Of a stretch of 64,000 nucleotides of DNA, positions 44,480-54,680 are shown piece after piece; within the stretch, counting starts at the first letter, position 1, and every line of letters begins with the position of its first letter. Source of the stretch: Micrococcales bacterium (lineage in GTDB: Bacteria; Actinomycetota; Actinomycetes; Actinomycetales; Microbacteriaceae); contig JAHEGC010000006.1 in NCBI GenBank assembly GCA_024639965.1, forward strand, positions 6,796-70,795, in the 5' to 3' direction. Below the pieces are notes generated by a model. The model searched no databases and was not told the DNA's origin. It was given only the letters and a program-made list of their open reading frames with translations. The translations under genes and the position numbers were made by a program.

Positions 44480-46519
44480 TTACTTCTCTCCGGTCGCCTT
44501 TTTCGTTGCGCGGCGGGGCTTGCGAGCAACACGCTCCCCTGCCGGAGGCGCCTCGGGAAGCGCGTCGAGGAGTGAGTCGAGATCGGCGATGGGTTTCGCC
44601 GCCACGGGTGCGGGAGTGTCATCGGCCTGTACGGTCGCCGTCGCGATCGCGGCCAGGGCGTTGCGCGCGCTGTCGGTGATCTCGTGGGTTCCGCTGTGCG
44701 AGGTGGCTGCCTGTTTCGCCGCGGCTTGCTTCCCGCCACGACCGCGACGGGACGAACCCTGCTCGGGTGCGTTTTCGGCGCGCGCCTTGGCGACGGGCTC
44801 GTGGTGAACGATGAGACCTCGACCGGCACAGTACTCACACGCCTCGCCGAACGTCTCGAGAAGCCCGAGACCGAGCTTCTTTCGGGTCATCTGGACGAGT
44901 CCGAGGCTGGTGATCTCAGCAACCTGATGCTTTGTTCGGTCACGCGAGAGGCACTCGATGAGTCGTCGCTGGACGAGATCGCGGTTGTTCTCGAGCACCA
45001 TGTCGATGAAGTCGATGACAACGATTCCGCCGATGTCCCGCAAGCGCAACTGACGAACGATCTCTTCGGCGGCCTCGAGGTTGTTCTTGGTGACGGTCTC
45101 CTCGAGGTTGCCACCGGAGCCGACAAACTTCCCGGTGTTGACGTCGATGACGGTCATCGCCTCGGTGCGGTCGATGACGAGCGAACCACCGGAAGGCAGC
45201 CAGACCTTGCGGTCGAGCGCCTTGATGATCTGCTCATTGATTCGATACGTGTCGAACGGGTCAGTTCCGTCGTTGTGGACGATGACGCGCTCGATGAGGT
45301 CGGGGGCAACCTGCTGGAGGTAGTCCTCGATGACGACGCGTGCTTCGTCTCCGTGAATGACGATGTTCTGGAAGTCTTCGTTGAACACGTCACGAATGAT
45401 CTTGACGAGCAGGTCGGGTTCCGAGTGTAGGAGCTGCGGGGCGTTCCCCGACGACACCTTCTTCTGGATCGCATCCCACTGAGCGGTGAGGCGTTCGACG
45501 TCGAGCGTGAGCTGTTCCTCGGTCGCGCCTTCCGCGGCGGTGCGCACGATGACGCCCGCGCTTTCGGGGAGCACCGACGACAGAATCTTCTTGAGGCGTG
45601 CACGCTCCGATTCGGGGAGTTTGCGCGAGATGCCGTTGATCGAGCCGCTCGGCACGTACACGACGTAACGACCGGGGAGCGAAACCTGGCTCGTCAGGCG
45701 CGCACCCTTATGTCCCACCGGGTCTTTGGTGACCTGAACGAGAACCTGGTCGCCCGATTTGAGTGCCGATTCGATTCGGCGCGGCTGGTTGGCGGCACCG
45801 TCATCACCCGCCGCGGCATCCCAGTCGACTTCGCCGGAATAGAGAACAGCGTTGCGCCCGCGTCCGATGTCGACGAACGCCGCCTCCATCGAGGGGAGAA
45901 CGTTTTGGACCTTACCGATGTAGACGTTGCCGATGATGCTCGACTCAGACGAACGTGCGACATAGTGCTCGACGAGAACGTTGTCCTCGAGCACACCAAT
46001 CTGGATGCGGCCGTCCTTGGTGCGAACGATCATCTTGCGGTCGACGCTCTCGCGTCGGGCGAGGAATTCGGTTTCCGTGACGACGGGACGGCGACGGCCG
46101 ATCTCGCGCGAGTCACGACGACGCTGGCGCTTCGCTTCGATTCGGGTCGACCCCTTGATGCGCTGCGGTTCGGTGATTTGTTCGGGCTCGATGAACACCC
46201 GTTCAACGCGCTCGGAGCGTTCCGCGCGATTCCCGCGCGAACGACGACGAACCTGGCGGTCGTCCTCCTCCATGCGGCCCATGGGGCGCGGCGGAACGAG
46301 AGCGGGGTCGGGTGCACGGAAAACCAGGGCCATGGGCGACTCGAGCACGATCGGCTCAAACGCGGGGTTGGCCGGTTCGTCGGGCGCGTCCACCGGTTCG
46401 GCAACGGTCTCGTCTGCGGGAGCCTCGGCGACCGCAACGGGGGCGGTCACGCGCCTAGCGGGAGCATCGAACGGGCTGGCAACGTATCCGTTGACGTCAA
46501 ATTCTTCGTTATCCACCAT
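44480..46519 (-). CDS. rne: Ribonuclease E/G family endoribonuclease
   Basis: A 679-residue protein. The first 160 or so residues are an acidic then strongly basic low-complexity extension (ERSERVERVF, RQRRRDSREIGRRRP). The catalytic part follows: S1 domain (GNVYIGKVQNVLPSMEAAFVDIG), DNase I-like region with MTVIDVNTGKFVG, and the zinc-link cysteines at 561-564 (CEYC). A 115-residue tail rich in Ala, Arg and Lys ends it. RNase E of this split-extension layout is the actinobacterial form, active in rRNA maturation and mRNA decay. ATG at 46519 is preferred for AGAGGTG upstream; GTG at 46531 is an alternative. Confidence 0.95.
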   Translation of the reverse strand: MVDNEEFDVNGYVASPFDAPARRVTAPVAVAEAPADETVAEPVDAPDEPANPAFEPIVLESPMALVFRAPDPALVPPRPMGRMEEDDRQVRRRSRGNRAERSERVERVFIEPEQITEPQRIKGSTRIEAKRQRRRDSREIGRRRPVVTETEFLARRESVDRKMIVRTKDGRIQIGVLEDNVLVEHYVARSSESSIIGNVYIGKVQNVLPSMEAAFVDIGRGRNAVLYSGEVDWDAAAGDDGAANQPRRIESALKSGDQVLVQVTKDPVGHKGARLTSQVSLPGRYVVYVPSGSINGISRKLPESERARLKKILSSVLPESAGVIVRTAAEGATEEQLTLDVERLTAQWDAIQKKVSSGNAPQLLHSEPDLLVKIIRDVFNEDFQNIVIHGDEARVVIEDYLQQVAPDLIERVIVHNDGTDPFDTYRINEQIIKALDRKVWLPSGGSLVIDRTEAMTVIDVNTGKFVGSGGNLEETVTKNNLEAAEEIVRQLRLRDIGGIVVIDFIDMVLENNRDLVQRRLIECLSRDRTKHQVAEITSLGLVQMTRKKLGLGLLETFGEACEYCAGRGLIVHHEPVAKARAENAPEQGSSRRGRGGKQAAAKQAATSHSGTHEITDSARNALAAIATATVQADDTPAPVAAKPIADLDSLLDALPEAPPAGERVARKPRRATKKATGEK

Positions 46520-46538
46520 TTTCTGGTGCACCTCTCGT

Positions 46539-46611
46539 CGATTTCTGGAGAAATCGAATTAGGTGAGGCAAAAGCCTCAAAAATTGTGGGATTGCATCGA
46601 GTGACGCAATC
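46539..46611 (-). promoter_or_regulatory. Structured 5' leader of rne
   Basis: Three hairpins precede the rne start on the transcript: GATTGC with GCAATC (46611-46590), TGAGGC-TTTT-GCCTCA (46579-46564) and CGATTTCT-CC-AGAAATCG (46556-46539). The last ends 19 bases before the ATG. Escherichia coli rne autoregulates through its structured leader; whether this leader does so is inference. The rest of the 280-base gap up to the VKOR gene holds no gene I can support. Confidence 0.5.
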
Positions 46612-46800
46612 TGCGTGCTGTCACCACGCGCGGAGCTGACTATCCGCATGAATCAAAGCTGATTCGGTGCCCGGTAAGTCCGGAAAATCGGTGCGCTGTT
46701 ATGCGCGTTCCCCATCATACCCGACTGTGGCACTCGCACAGGACGCGGAGACATCGAACCCGGTGTTCGACTCCTGGAATCTTCGGGCGATAATGAAGGG

Positions 46801-47406
46801 GTGAACCTTTCCCCTCGCGGCCGCGTCGTGTTCGGTGTCTTCCTGCTCGTCTTCGGACTCATCTCGGTTTGGGGCTCAATCACGCTCGCGACCGAGGGGT
46901 TCTGGTTGCTCAAGGACGGACAAGAACCGTCGTGCAACATCAACCCGTTCTTCTCCTGCGGCAACGTCATGCAGTCGGACGAGGCACACGCATTCTTCAC
47001 GGTCCCCAACTACTTCTGGGGCATTTCCGGCTGGTCCGTCGTCGCCGCGACGGGTGCTGCGCTGCTCTCGGGAGCTTCGTTCCAGCGCTGGTGGTGGCGA
47101 ATCTTCGCCCTCGGAATGGTCGCGGCCTGGGGCTTCCTCATGTGGCTCTTCGTCCAGGCGGTCTACGAGATCGGCTTCCTCTGCCTCTACTGCATGCTCA
47201 CGTGGGCAACTCAGACAATCATGATGTGGATCGTGCTTCCGTGGCTCTTCCGCGAAAAGCTGCTCTTCGACAGCGCGAAGCTCGCTCGATTCGGTGAGCG
47301 CGTTCTCCCCTACGCGTGGTTCATGCCCGTGCTCAATCTGGGCGGCATCGCGATCGCGATCATCGAGCACTTCCCGATGCTGTTGCCGACGCTACTGAAC
47401 GGCTAG
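46801..47406 (+). CDS. Vitamin K epoxide reductase (VKOR) family membrane protein
   Basis: A 201-residue protein with about five membrane helices. The redox CxxC is CLYC at 128-131, and the outer pair is Cys45 and Cys53 ([10 protein letters not shown]). Bacterial VKOR reoxidises DsbA-like proteins using menaquinone, making disulfide bonds outside the membrane. Actinobacteria rely on VKOR instead of DsbB. It starts with GTG, and GATAAT ends 6 bases upstream, so the message may be leaderless. No DsbA fusion is present. It converges with ndk (4-base overlap). Confidence 0.93.
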   Translation: MNLSPRGRVVFGVFLLVFGLISVWGSITLATEGFWLLKDGQEPSCNINPFFSCGNVMQSDEAHAFFTVPNYFWGISGWSVVAATGAALLSGASFQRWWWRIFALGMVAAWGFLMWLFVQAVYEIGFLCLYCMLTWATQTIMMWIVLPWLFREKLLFDSAKLARFGERVLPYAWFMPVLNLGGIAIAIIEHFPMLLPTLLNG

Positions 47407-47819
47407 AACCAGAGCGCAAGCTCGCGCGCGGCCGACTCGGGCGAGTCGCTTCCGTGGACGAGGTTCTTTTGAACCTTGAGACCCCAGTCGCGGGCGAGAT
47501 CGCCGCGAATGGAACCGGGGGCTGCGGTCGTGGGGTCGGTCGTGCCCGCGAGCGAACGAAATCCCTCGATCACGCGGTGGCCACGCACCCGCGCGGCGAC
47601 GACCGGACCGCTCGACATGAACTCGACGAGCGGCTCAAAGAACGGCTTCCCCTCGTGCTCCTCGTAGTGCTTCGTGAGGAGTGCGCGGTCGGGTGTGAGC
47701 ATGCGGAGGTCGACGATCTCGTATCCCTTCGCTTCAATTCGGCGCAGAATCTCGCCGACGAGGTTGCGTTCCGTCCCGTCCGGTTTGATGAGGACGAGAG
47801 TGTCTTGGATGTCGGTCAC
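47403..47819 (-). CDS. ndk: Nucleoside diphosphate kinase
   Basis: A 138-residue Ndk. [18 protein letters not shown] opens it and the active-site His is in [14 protein letters not shown] near residue 117. It transfers the gamma phosphate between nucleotides. GTG start; its GTGA overlap with the DUF4233 gene shows coupling. Last gene of the ileS-folC-DUF4233-ndk unit. Confidence 0.97.
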   Translation of the reverse strand: MTDIQDTLVLIKPDGTERNLVGEILRRIEAKGYEIVDLRMLTPDRALLTKHYEEHEGKPFFEPLVEFMSSGPVVAARVRGHRVIEGFRSLAGTTDPTTAAPGSIRGDLARDWGLKVQKNLVHGSDSPESAARELALWF

Positions 47820-48160
47820 GAGTTTCCCTTTCGACGGTCGAGCGAACGCCCCTTGACGAGGCAATAGGTCCAGAAGATGATGCACACTGCCCAGGCGGCG
47901 GCCCACAACGGTTCGGTGATGACGGGGAGCAGAAGCACGGCCTGCGAGACGAAGACGATGGGGTTGACCCCGCGGCGGAGTGTCGCCATCGCGAGATAGA
48001 GGAAGAGGATGAGGAGAACCGCGGTGACGACGACCTCGAGGACGTGATCCTTGTGCATGCCCGCTATGGCGATGGCACCGAACAACACGGCAGCCATTTC
48101 CACCCCGTAGGCGACGGCGAGGAGGGATTCGGTCGCCGTGCGCTGGCGTCGTTCGCTCAT
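47816..48160 (-). CDS. DUF4233 family membrane protein
   Basis: A 114-residue protein with about four membrane helices (near residues 13-34, 39-60, 66-82 and 84-102). Its place between folC and ndk is typical of the actinobacterial DUF4233 family. The motif around [15 protein letters not shown] near the end is the most family-like part. Function unknown. It overlaps folC (ATGA) and ndk (GTGA). Confidence 0.85.
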   Translation of the reverse strand: MSERRQRTATESLLAVAYGVEMAAVLFGAIAIAGMHKDHVLEVVVTAVLLILFLYLAMATLRRGVNPIVFVSQAVLLLPVITEPLWAAAWAVCIIFWTYCLVKGRSLDRRKGNS

Positions 48161-49497
48161 GTCCAGTTCTCCGTCTTACTCAGGGCGATGGCCTCACCGA
48201 CGAGCGTGATGGAGCCGGTAACCATAATCGCATCTCCGGGCTCGACCAACGTTCGTGCAGTCTCCAGCGCGTAGGCCAGACCCGGTTCGCCCTGCACGCG
48301 ATCCGCGCCAACAATCGAGGCAGCGAGTTCGACGAGTTCATCGGTCGGAACGGCACGATCGGAGGTCGATTCGGTGCAAATGAAACCGGCCACCACAGGG
48401 TCGAGCGCCTCGATGATTCCACGCGCGTCTTTGTCGGCGAGCACCCCGAGCACAACCCAAACGCGGGCGAAGGGTAGGTCGTCGAGAATGGCGGCCGCCA
48501 GCGCGGTGGCACCGTGCGGATTGTGCGCGGCGTCAACGATGATCGGCGGGTTGGACGAAAGATACTGCAGCCGACCGGGGCTGGTGACCGCGCTGAGGGC
48601 GACGCTGAGAATCTCGTCGGGAATGGGGCGAGTTCCGTTTCCGAGGAACGACTCCACCGCGGCGATCGCCAGCGCGGCATTGTGCGCTTGGTGGCGTCCG
48701 TGCAGGGTGACGGGAACGTCGCGGTAGATGGTCGCCCGTCCACGCACCTCGATGACTTGACCACCGACGGCGGATGTGGCGGCGAGCAACTCGAACTGGT
48801 CGCCCTCGGCGACGAACACGCTCTCCTCGACGGCCGCAGCGGAAACCAGCTCGGCGAGCGCTTCCGGCGACTGCGACGAGGTCACGACAATGCTGCCCGG
48901 TTTGATGATTCCCGCCTTTGTTCGCGCGATCTCGGCGAGGGTACCCCCAAGGAATTCGGTGTGATCAATTCCAATCGGGGTGAACACCGCGACGTCGGCG
49001 TCGGCGACGTTCGTCGAATCCCACTCCCCGCCCATCCCGACCTCGAGAACGGCAACGTCGACGGGCGCGTCGGCGAACGCGGAGAGAGTCAGCACGGTGA
49101 GCGTCTCGAAATAGGTGAGGCGCGCCTCACCTTGTTCGATCAGGTCAGCGTCGACGAGTGCGATGTAGGGCTCAATGTCACGCCAATTGTTGACGAACAC
49201 CTCGTCGGTGATCGGCTTGCCGTCGATGACGATTCGTTCGTTGACCCACTGCAAGTGCGGGCTCGTCATCAGGCCCGTGCGAAGACCGTGAGCGCGCAGC
49301 ATCGCCTCGATCATGCGTGCCGTGGATGTCTTGCCGTTCGTTCCGGTGACGTGCACGATTCCGTACATCTGCTGAGGGTTGCCTAGATACTCGACCGCTT
49401 TACGCGTCGCGTGGAGCCGAGGTTGCGGTGAACGCTCGCCGATTCGTCCGACGAGTGATTCGAAGATCTCCTGGACCTCGGCGCGAAAATCGGTCAC
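48157..49497 (-). CDS. folC: Bifunctional dihydrofolate synthase / folylpolyglutamate synthase
   Basis: A 446-residue Mur-ligase-type enzyme: [18 protein letters not shown] holds the P-loop, and [35 protein letters not shown] is the central domain signature. It adds glutamate to dihydropteroate and folates. GTG start overlaps the ileS stop (GTGA). The gene links the ileS unit to the folate steps encoded by pabB and pabC elsewhere in the window. Confidence 0.96.
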   Translation of the reverse strand: MTDFRAEVQEIFESLVGRIGERSPQPRLHATRKAVEYLGNPQQMYGIVHVTGTNGKTSTARMIEAMLRAHGLRTGLMTSPHLQWVNERIVIDGKPITDEVFVNNWRDIEPYIALVDADLIEQGEARLTYFETLTVLTLSAFADAPVDVAVLEVGMGGEWDSTNVADADVAVFTPIGIDHTEFLGGTLAEIARTKAGIIKPGSIVVTSSQSPEALAELVSAAAVEESVFVAEGDQFELLAATSAVGGQVIEVRGRATIYRDVPVTLHGRHQAHNAALAIAAVESFLGNGTRPIPDEILSVALSAVTSPGRLQYLSSNPPIIVDAAHNPHGATALAAAILDDLPFARVWVVLGVLADKDARGIIEALDPVVAGFICTESTSDRAVPTDELVELAASIVGADRVQGEPGLAYALETARTLVEPGDAIMVTGSITLVGEAIALSKTENWT

Positions 49498-52400
49498 GCC
49501 TTGACCACCCCGATGCGAACGCGCGATCCGTCGCCAACCTCAAACGTTCCCGAATCCCCGTCGACGAATTCGAGTTCGAGAGCGAGGGTCTCCCCCGCGA
49601 TGAGATCGCCGTGTTCCCGCATCGCGACGATCGCGACGGCGTCGCTCTCAATCTCGAGCCGGATGCGGTCGCTCACGTCGAGCCCCGCGTCCTTGCGCGC
49701 TTGCTGAACCGCTCGGATGACATCGCGAGCGAGTCCCTCGGCCGCGAGTTCCGGCGTCACGACGGTGTCGAGCACGACGAACCCCCCGCTCGCAAGGAAC
49801 GACACGGCCACCGCGGTGTCGGCGACGTCGAGAACGAGGTCGTATTCACCCGCCTCCAGCGCAATCCCGCCTGCCGTGACGACGTCTCCGTCGACCGACC
49901 AATCCCCCGCCTTCGTGGCGGCGATGACCTGCTGAACCTGTCCGCCGAGTCGCGGTCCGAGCGCGCGGGCATTGACCGAAAGGCGGCGGGTGATTCCGTA
50001 TTCACCGATCGATTCTTCGCGCATCGTGACGACGGTGACGTTCTTGACGTTGAGCTCGTCGCGGAGCACGTCGGTGAACGCGGCGACGGCCGGGGCGTCG
50101 GGCACGACGACGGTGAGTTCGCCGAGAGGCAGGCGCACGCGCAACCCCTCGGATTTCCGCAACGCGAGCCCAGCGGATGCGACCTCACGGATGTGGTCCA
50201 TCGCCACGACGAGGTTGTGATCGGCGGGGAACTCGGCCGCATCGGGCCAGTCCTCGAGGTGAACACTGTCACCACCGGTGAGCCCGCGCCACACCTCTTC
50301 GGTCACGAGCGGAGCGAGTGGTGCCGCGACGCGACACACCGTTTCGAGCACCGTGTAGAGCGTGTCGACAGCATCGGTGTCGGTGCCATCCCAGAAACGG
50401 TCACGCGAACGGCGCACGTACCAGTTGGTGAGCACGTCGGCAAAGTCGCGGATCGTGGCCGCCGCCATCGGACTGTCGAGTGCATCGAGATGGGTTTGGG
50501 CCGTCTCGATGAGGTCCCGCGTTTTGGCGAGCAAGTACCGGTCGAGAACGTGTGTCGAATCGGTGCGGCGCACCGGTTCGCGATCGCCCGCGTAGAGCGT
50601 GAAGAAGTAATACGTGCTCCACAGAGGAAGGAGGAACTGGCGCACCGCCTCGCGGATTCCCTCCTCGGTGACGACGAGATTGCCACCCCGGATGACGCTG
50701 GAGGACATGAGGAACCACCGCATCGCGTCGGCCCCGTCGCGCTCGAACACCTCGGAGACGTCGGGATAGTTGCGAAGAGACTTCGACATCTTTTGGCCGT
50801 CGTTGCCGAGCACGATGCCGTGCGAGATGACGTTGGTGAACGCCGGGCGGTCGAACAGCGCGGTCGAGAGAACGTGGAGGGTGTAGAACCAGCCACGTGT
50901 TTGGCCGATGTATTCGACGATGAAGTCCGCCGGGTTGTGGCTGTCGAACCACTCACGGTTCTCGAACGGATAGTGAACCTGGGCGAACGGCATCGAACCC
51001 GAATCGAACCACACGTCGAGCACGTCGGTGATGCGCCGCATCGTCGACTTCCCCGTCGGATCGTCGGGGTTTGGGCGGGTGAGTTCGTCGATTGCCGGGC
51101 GGTGCAGGTCGGTCGGACGAACCCCGAAATCCGCTTCGAGCTCGTCGAGTGAGCCGTAAACGTCGATGCGCGGGTATTCGGGGTCGTCGCTCTTCCACAC
51201 GGGAATCGGGCTACCCCAATAACGATTGCGCGAGATGGACCAGTCGCGAGCGCCGCTCAGCCACTTGCCGAATTGACCGTCTTTGACGTTGTCGGGAACC
51301 CAGTTGATTTGTTGGTTGAGTTCGCCCATACGGTCGCGGAAGTCGGGCACGCGGATGAACCACGACGAGACTGCCTTGTAGATGAGCGGATTGCGACAAC
51401 GCCAGCAGTGCGGGTACGAGTGGTCGTAGGACTTCTGCTGAAGTAGCCGCCCCTCCGTCTTGAGTTTCTGGGTGATCGGTTTGTTCGCGTCGAACACGTG
51501 AAGGCCTGCGAAGTCGTCGACGTCGCTGAGGAATTTGCCCGAGTCGTCGATTGACACGATGACGGGGATTCCCGCCGTTGCCGTGGTGATTTGGTCGTCC
51601 TCGCCGTAGGCGGGTGCCTGGTGAACGATTCCCGTTCCCTCACCGGTCGCGACATAGTCGGCGACGAGGATCTGCCAGGCGTTTTCCATACCTTCGTGGT
51701 CGGCGTAGTAATCCCACAGGCGCGTGTAGGTGACGCCGTCGAGCTGTCGGCCCGAAATCGTCGAGGTGATCGCCGCTGTCGCATTCTCGGCGTCGTCGTA
51801 TCCGAGCTCCTTCGCGTAGGAACCCACGGTGTCAGTGGCGAGGAGGAACTTCTCCCCCTCGGCGGCAGCACCGTTCGGCCCGGCGGGGATGACGGCGTAG
51901 ACGATGTCAGGACCGACCGCGAGCGCCGCGTTGGTGGGGAGTGTCCACGGTGTGGTCGTCCAGGCGAGTGCGGCGACGCCGGCGAGGCCCAGGTCGTGAG
52001 CCGTCGAACCGGTCAACGGGAAGGTGACGGTGACGGATTGGTCTTGACGCGCCTTGTACACGTCGTCGTCCATGCGGAGTTCGTGGTTCGACAGCGGGGT
52101 CTGGTCGCGCCAGCAGTATGGCAGCACACGGTATCCCTCGTAGGCGAGACCCTTGTCGTGGAGTTGCTTGAACGCCCAAATGACGCTTTCCATGAAGGTG
52201 ATGTCGAGGGTCTTGTAGTCGTTTTCGAAGTCGACCCAGCGCGCTTGGCGCGTGACGTACTCTTCCCACTCCTTCGTGTATCGAAGGACGGCTTCCTTGG
52301 CGGTCTGGTTGAACGCCGCGAGCCCCATCTCCTCGATCTGGGATTTGTCGGTGATACCGAGTTGACGTTCCGCTTCGAGTTCGGCGGGGAGCCCATGGGT

Positions 52401-52679
52401 GTCCCACCCGAATCGGCGGTGAACCTGCTTGCCGCGCATCGTTTGATAACGGGGGAACAAATCTTTGGCGTACCCGGTGAGGAGGTGACCGTAGTGCGGG
52501 AGACCGTTGGCGAACGGTGGTCCGTCGTAAAACACCCACTCGTCGCACCCTTCGCGGTTCGCGATCGACTTGCGGAACGTGTCGTGGTTCGCCCAGTAGG
52601 TGAGCACCTCGTGCTCGATGGCCGGAAACGACGGTGACGGTTGCACTCCGATGGTGTCGCGGTGCCTCGGGTATGTCAT
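49494..52679 (-). CDS. ileS: Isoleucyl-tRNA synthetase, type 2 (eukaryote-like)
   Basis: A 1061-residue class I synthetase with the HIGH-type motif in [11 protein letters not shown], the editing domain, KMSKS in [10 protein letters not shown], and the long C-terminal region. The sequence around the HIGH motif and the length fit the IleRS2 class found in actinobacteria and eukaryotic cytosol, a class known to be less sensitive to mupirocin; the type call is by pattern. It is governed by the T-box leader directly upstream and heads ileS-folC-DUF4233-ndk. Confidence 0.96.
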   Translation of the reverse strand: MTYPRHRDTIGVQPSPSFPAIEHEVLTYWANHDTFRKSIANREGCDEWVFYDGPPFANGLPHYGHLLTGYAKDLFPRYQTMRGKQVHRRFGWDTHGLPAELEAERQLGITDKSQIEEMGLAAFNQTAKEAVLRYTKEWEEYVTRQARWVDFENDYKTLDITFMESVIWAFKQLHDKGLAYEGYRVLPYCWRDQTPLSNHELRMDDDVYKARQDQSVTVTFPLTGSTAHDLGLAGVAALAWTTTPWTLPTNAALAVGPDIVYAVIPAGPNGAAAEGEKFLLATDTVGSYAKELGYDDAENATAAITSTISGRQLDGVTYTRLWDYYADHEGMENAWQILVADYVATGEGTGIVHQAPAYGEDDQITTATAGIPVIVSIDDSGKFLSDVDDFAGLHVFDANKPITQKLKTEGRLLQQKSYDHSYPHCWRCRNPLIYKAVSSWFIRVPDFRDRMGELNQQINWVPDNVKDGQFGKWLSGARDWSISRNRYWGSPIPVWKSDDPEYPRIDVYGSLDELEADFGVRPTDLHRPAIDELTRPNPDDPTGKSTMRRITDVLDVWFDSGSMPFAQVHYPFENREWFDSHNPADFIVEYIGQTRGWFYTLHVLSTALFDRPAFTNVISHGIVLGNDGQKMSKSLRNYPDVSEVFERDGADAMRWFLMSSSVIRGGNLVVTEEGIREAVRQFLLPLWSTYYFFTLYAGDREPVRRTDSTHVLDRYLLAKTRDLIETAQTHLDALDSPMAAATIRDFADVLTNWYVRRSRDRFWDGTDTDAVDTLYTVLETVCRVAAPLAPLVTEEVWRGLTGGDSVHLEDWPDAAEFPADHNLVVAMDHIREVASAGLALRKSEGLRVRLPLGELTVVVPDAPAVAAFTDVLRDELNVKNVTVVTMREESIGEYGITRRLSVNARALGPRLGGQVQQVIAATKAGDWSVDGDVVTAGGIALEAGEYDLVLDVADTAVAVSFLASGGFVVLDTVVTPELAAEGLARDVIRAVQQARKDAGLDVSDRIRLEIESDAVAIVAMREHGDLIAGETLALELEFVDGDSGTFEVGDGSRVRIGVVKA

Positions 52680-52845
52680 GGTTCTCCTCTGTCACTCCGA
52701 GGACGAGAATCGCTTCCCGCGGTACCACCCCGATTGCCTTGCGGCCACTCGTTGACTGCTGTGACGGGCTTACCCGCGCGGTTCTACCGGGCTCTCGCCC
52801 CTCTTCCGCGAACTCCCCGGTGATGGCCGGATCGACGTCGTTAGG
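52680..52845 (-). promoter_or_regulatory. T-box riboswitch of ileS (short stem I type)
   Basis: The transcript leader carries the T-box core TGGTACCGCGG (52727-52717), which pairs with the free 3' end of uncharged tRNA. Near the 5' end a small stem CCGG-CCATCA-CCGG displays the isoleucine codon ATC (52824-52822) as specifier. CCTC before GAGGAG at the ribosome-binding site can form a hairpin that hides it, and no terminator T-run is seen, so control is probably of translation, as in actinobacterial ileS leaders. A TAGAAT -10 (52855-52850) lies in the end of the MFS gene. Confidence 0.9.
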
Positions 52846-54027
52846 TCATATTCTACGCGAAATCGCCCGGAGCATCAGCGCGAACGCAACGGCCTGCGCC
52901 GGAACGGTGATGGAGAGCAGCCATGTGACATCGGTGTACAACGCGCCAGCGAGAACCGAACCGAGGAAGGTGCCGACGCCCTGGAATGCGGCAAAGAGTC
53001 CGTAAGCCGCTCCACGTCGTTCGACACTGACGAGGTCGGCGATATATGCCTTGACGGTGGAGTCTTGAACTCCGGTGGCAAAGCCCCAGAGGGTGACGCC
53101 CGCGATAACGGACCAGACATCACCCGCGAAGGCGAGGAACGGCACTGCCACGGAGGCGATCGGCACGGCGAGGAACACGCTCCCCCCGACTCGGTCGTAC
53201 CAGCGGCCGGCGACGAAGGCCGCGATGGCCGCAGCAAACATCCCCCACGCGAACACGAGTGGCACGGCGGCGATGTCGACGAGGTGTGAGGCGGAAAGGT
53301 GGAACGACATCATTCCGAAGCCGACGAGACCGAGCGTGGTGAACGCGGTGGACGCGGCGAATCGATAAAACTCCGGGGGAAGTGTCCGGAATCCCGTGGT
53401 CGCGAGTGCTGGCGATTCGGGAGCGACTTCGATGAGTGCGTGCACGCGCGTGAAGTGCTTGACACCGAACAACACCGCGAGGGCGATGATGGCGGGAACG
53501 AGGAGCGCGAGGAGCGCGGTCCACATGTCCCCCGTCGCGGCGATGATCGCCGAGACGACCAGTGGGCCCGAGAACGCCCCGATTTGGTCCATCACCTTGT
53601 GAACGCCGAAACCGGTGCCTCGGCCCACCACACGCGCAGCACCCGCGAGGAGGACAGTTTTCGCCGGACTGCGCACGGCCTTGCCGATGCGCTCGACCGT
53701 CACGAGGATCGAACCGGCGATGAGCCCGCCCGCCCCGAGAAGGGGTGCAACAGCGAGGAGCGGGACGCACACCGCGGTGAGAGCGTAGCCCGCGAAGGTG
53801 TACCCCCAATAGTTGCGGGAGCGGTCGACCATCGGTCCCGTCGCGAGGCGGAGCAGGAATCCGGCCGCCTCGGAGATGCCCGAGACGAGACCCACGACAA
53901 ACGCCGACGCACCGAGTGCGGCGAGGACGGGACCGACAATCGATCGCGCACCGTCGGAGACCATGTCGGTTGTGAGGCTGACAAGACCGAAGCCGAACAC
54001 CACGCGCCATGCCGTTGACTTGTTCAT
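52846..54027 (-). CDS. Major facilitator superfamily transporter
   Basis: A 393-residue protein with 12 predicted helices. The stretch GLVSLTTDMVSDGARSIVGPVLAALGASAFVVGL and GPMVDRSRNYWGY, with the cytoplasmic loop Asp and Arg, belong to an MFS subgroup. The substrate cannot be told. It is divergent from tspO with 38 bases between the starts; its final codons overlap the ileS promoter, and its stop lies at the 5' edge of the T-box leader. Confidence 0.88.
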   Translation of the reverse strand: MNKSTAWRVVFGFGLVSLTTDMVSDGARSIVGPVLAALGASAFVVGLVSGISEAAGFLLRLATGPMVDRSRNYWGYTFAGYALTAVCVPLLAVAPLLGAGGLIAGSILVTVERIGKAVRSPAKTVLLAGAARVVGRGTGFGVHKVMDQIGAFSGPLVVSAIIAATGDMWTALLALLVPAIIALAVLFGVKHFTRVHALIEVAPESPALATTGFRTLPPEFYRFAASTAFTTLGLVGFGMMSFHLSASHLVDIAAVPLVFAWGMFAAAIAAFVAGRWYDRVGGSVFLAVPIASVAVPFLAFAGDVWSVIAGVTLWGFATGVQDSTVKAYIADLVSVERRGAAYGLFAAFQGVGTFLGSVLAGALYTDVTWLLSITVPAQAVAFALMLRAISRRI

Positions 54028-54065
54028 TGGGGCTATTCTTCACGAAGAAGCCCGAGGAGGATTTC

Positions 54066-54590
54066 ATGGCACGCAATTCCGTTCCCACCCAACAAACCGG
54101 TCGACGCGGAAGCGCGCTCGCCCTCGTCATCTCGATACTCGTTCCGTTCGTCATCGGCGGGCTCGGCGCACTGTCGACCGCCGGCAACGTGACGGGTTGG
54201 TACGCCGACGCGAACAAAGCTCCGTGGACTCCGCCGAACTGGGTGTTCGGCCCCGTCTGGTCGATGCTCTACACGTTCATGGGTGTCGCGTTCTGGCTCG
54301 TCTGGCGCCAGGTTGACGGCGCCCGCCGAACCAAGGGCATCCGCCTGTTCATCGCTCAGCTCGCGCTCAACGCGATCTGGACCCCCATATTCTTCTCCGG
54401 CTTCCCTGCGTGGGGGCCGATAGCGTTCTGGATCGGCGTCGTCATCATCCTCGCGATGGACGTTCTCGTGTGGCTGACGATCGTCGAGTTCAAGTACGTC
54501 AGCATCAGTGCCGCGCGACTCCTCATCCCCTATGAGGCGTGGCTGTGGATTGCCACCTCTCTCAACATCTATCTCGCCGTCGCGAACTAA
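54066..54590 (+). CDS. tspO: TspO/MBR family membrane protein
   Basis: A 174-residue protein with five membrane helices and the TspO signature: WYADANKAPWTPPNWVFGPVW, the W and N residues in the porphyrin/cholesterol pocket, and ALNAIWTPIFF. TspO proteins bind tetrapyrroles and are linked to stress. ATG at 54066 is used because GAGGAGG lies 5 bases before it; a TATTCT -10 (54034-54039) is upstream. It is divergent from the MFS gene, and valS follows it on the same strand. Confidence 0.93.
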   Translation: MARNSVPTQQTGRRGSALALVISILVPFVIGGLGALSTAGNVTGWYADANKAPWTPPNWVFGPVWSMLYTFMGVAFWLVWRQVDGARRTKGIRLFIAQLALNAIWTPIFFSGFPAWGPIAFWIGVVIILAMDVLVWLTIVEFKYVSISAARLLIPYEAWLWIATSLNIYLAVAN

Positions 54591-54680
54591 CCGCGACGCG
54601 CCGGCCCGAGCCGGTTGATAGATTGGAACTCGTTTGTGAGGCATCCACACCCGATGCCGCCGATAGTGAAAGAGGCTCCC

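Noticed and set aside
54027-54066. Imperfect inverted repeat GGGCTATTCTTC / GAAGAAGCCC between the MFS gene and tspO as an operator.
   Set aside because: The arms differ by an inserted base and the sequence also serves as -10 and ribosome-binding region; no regulator is nearby.
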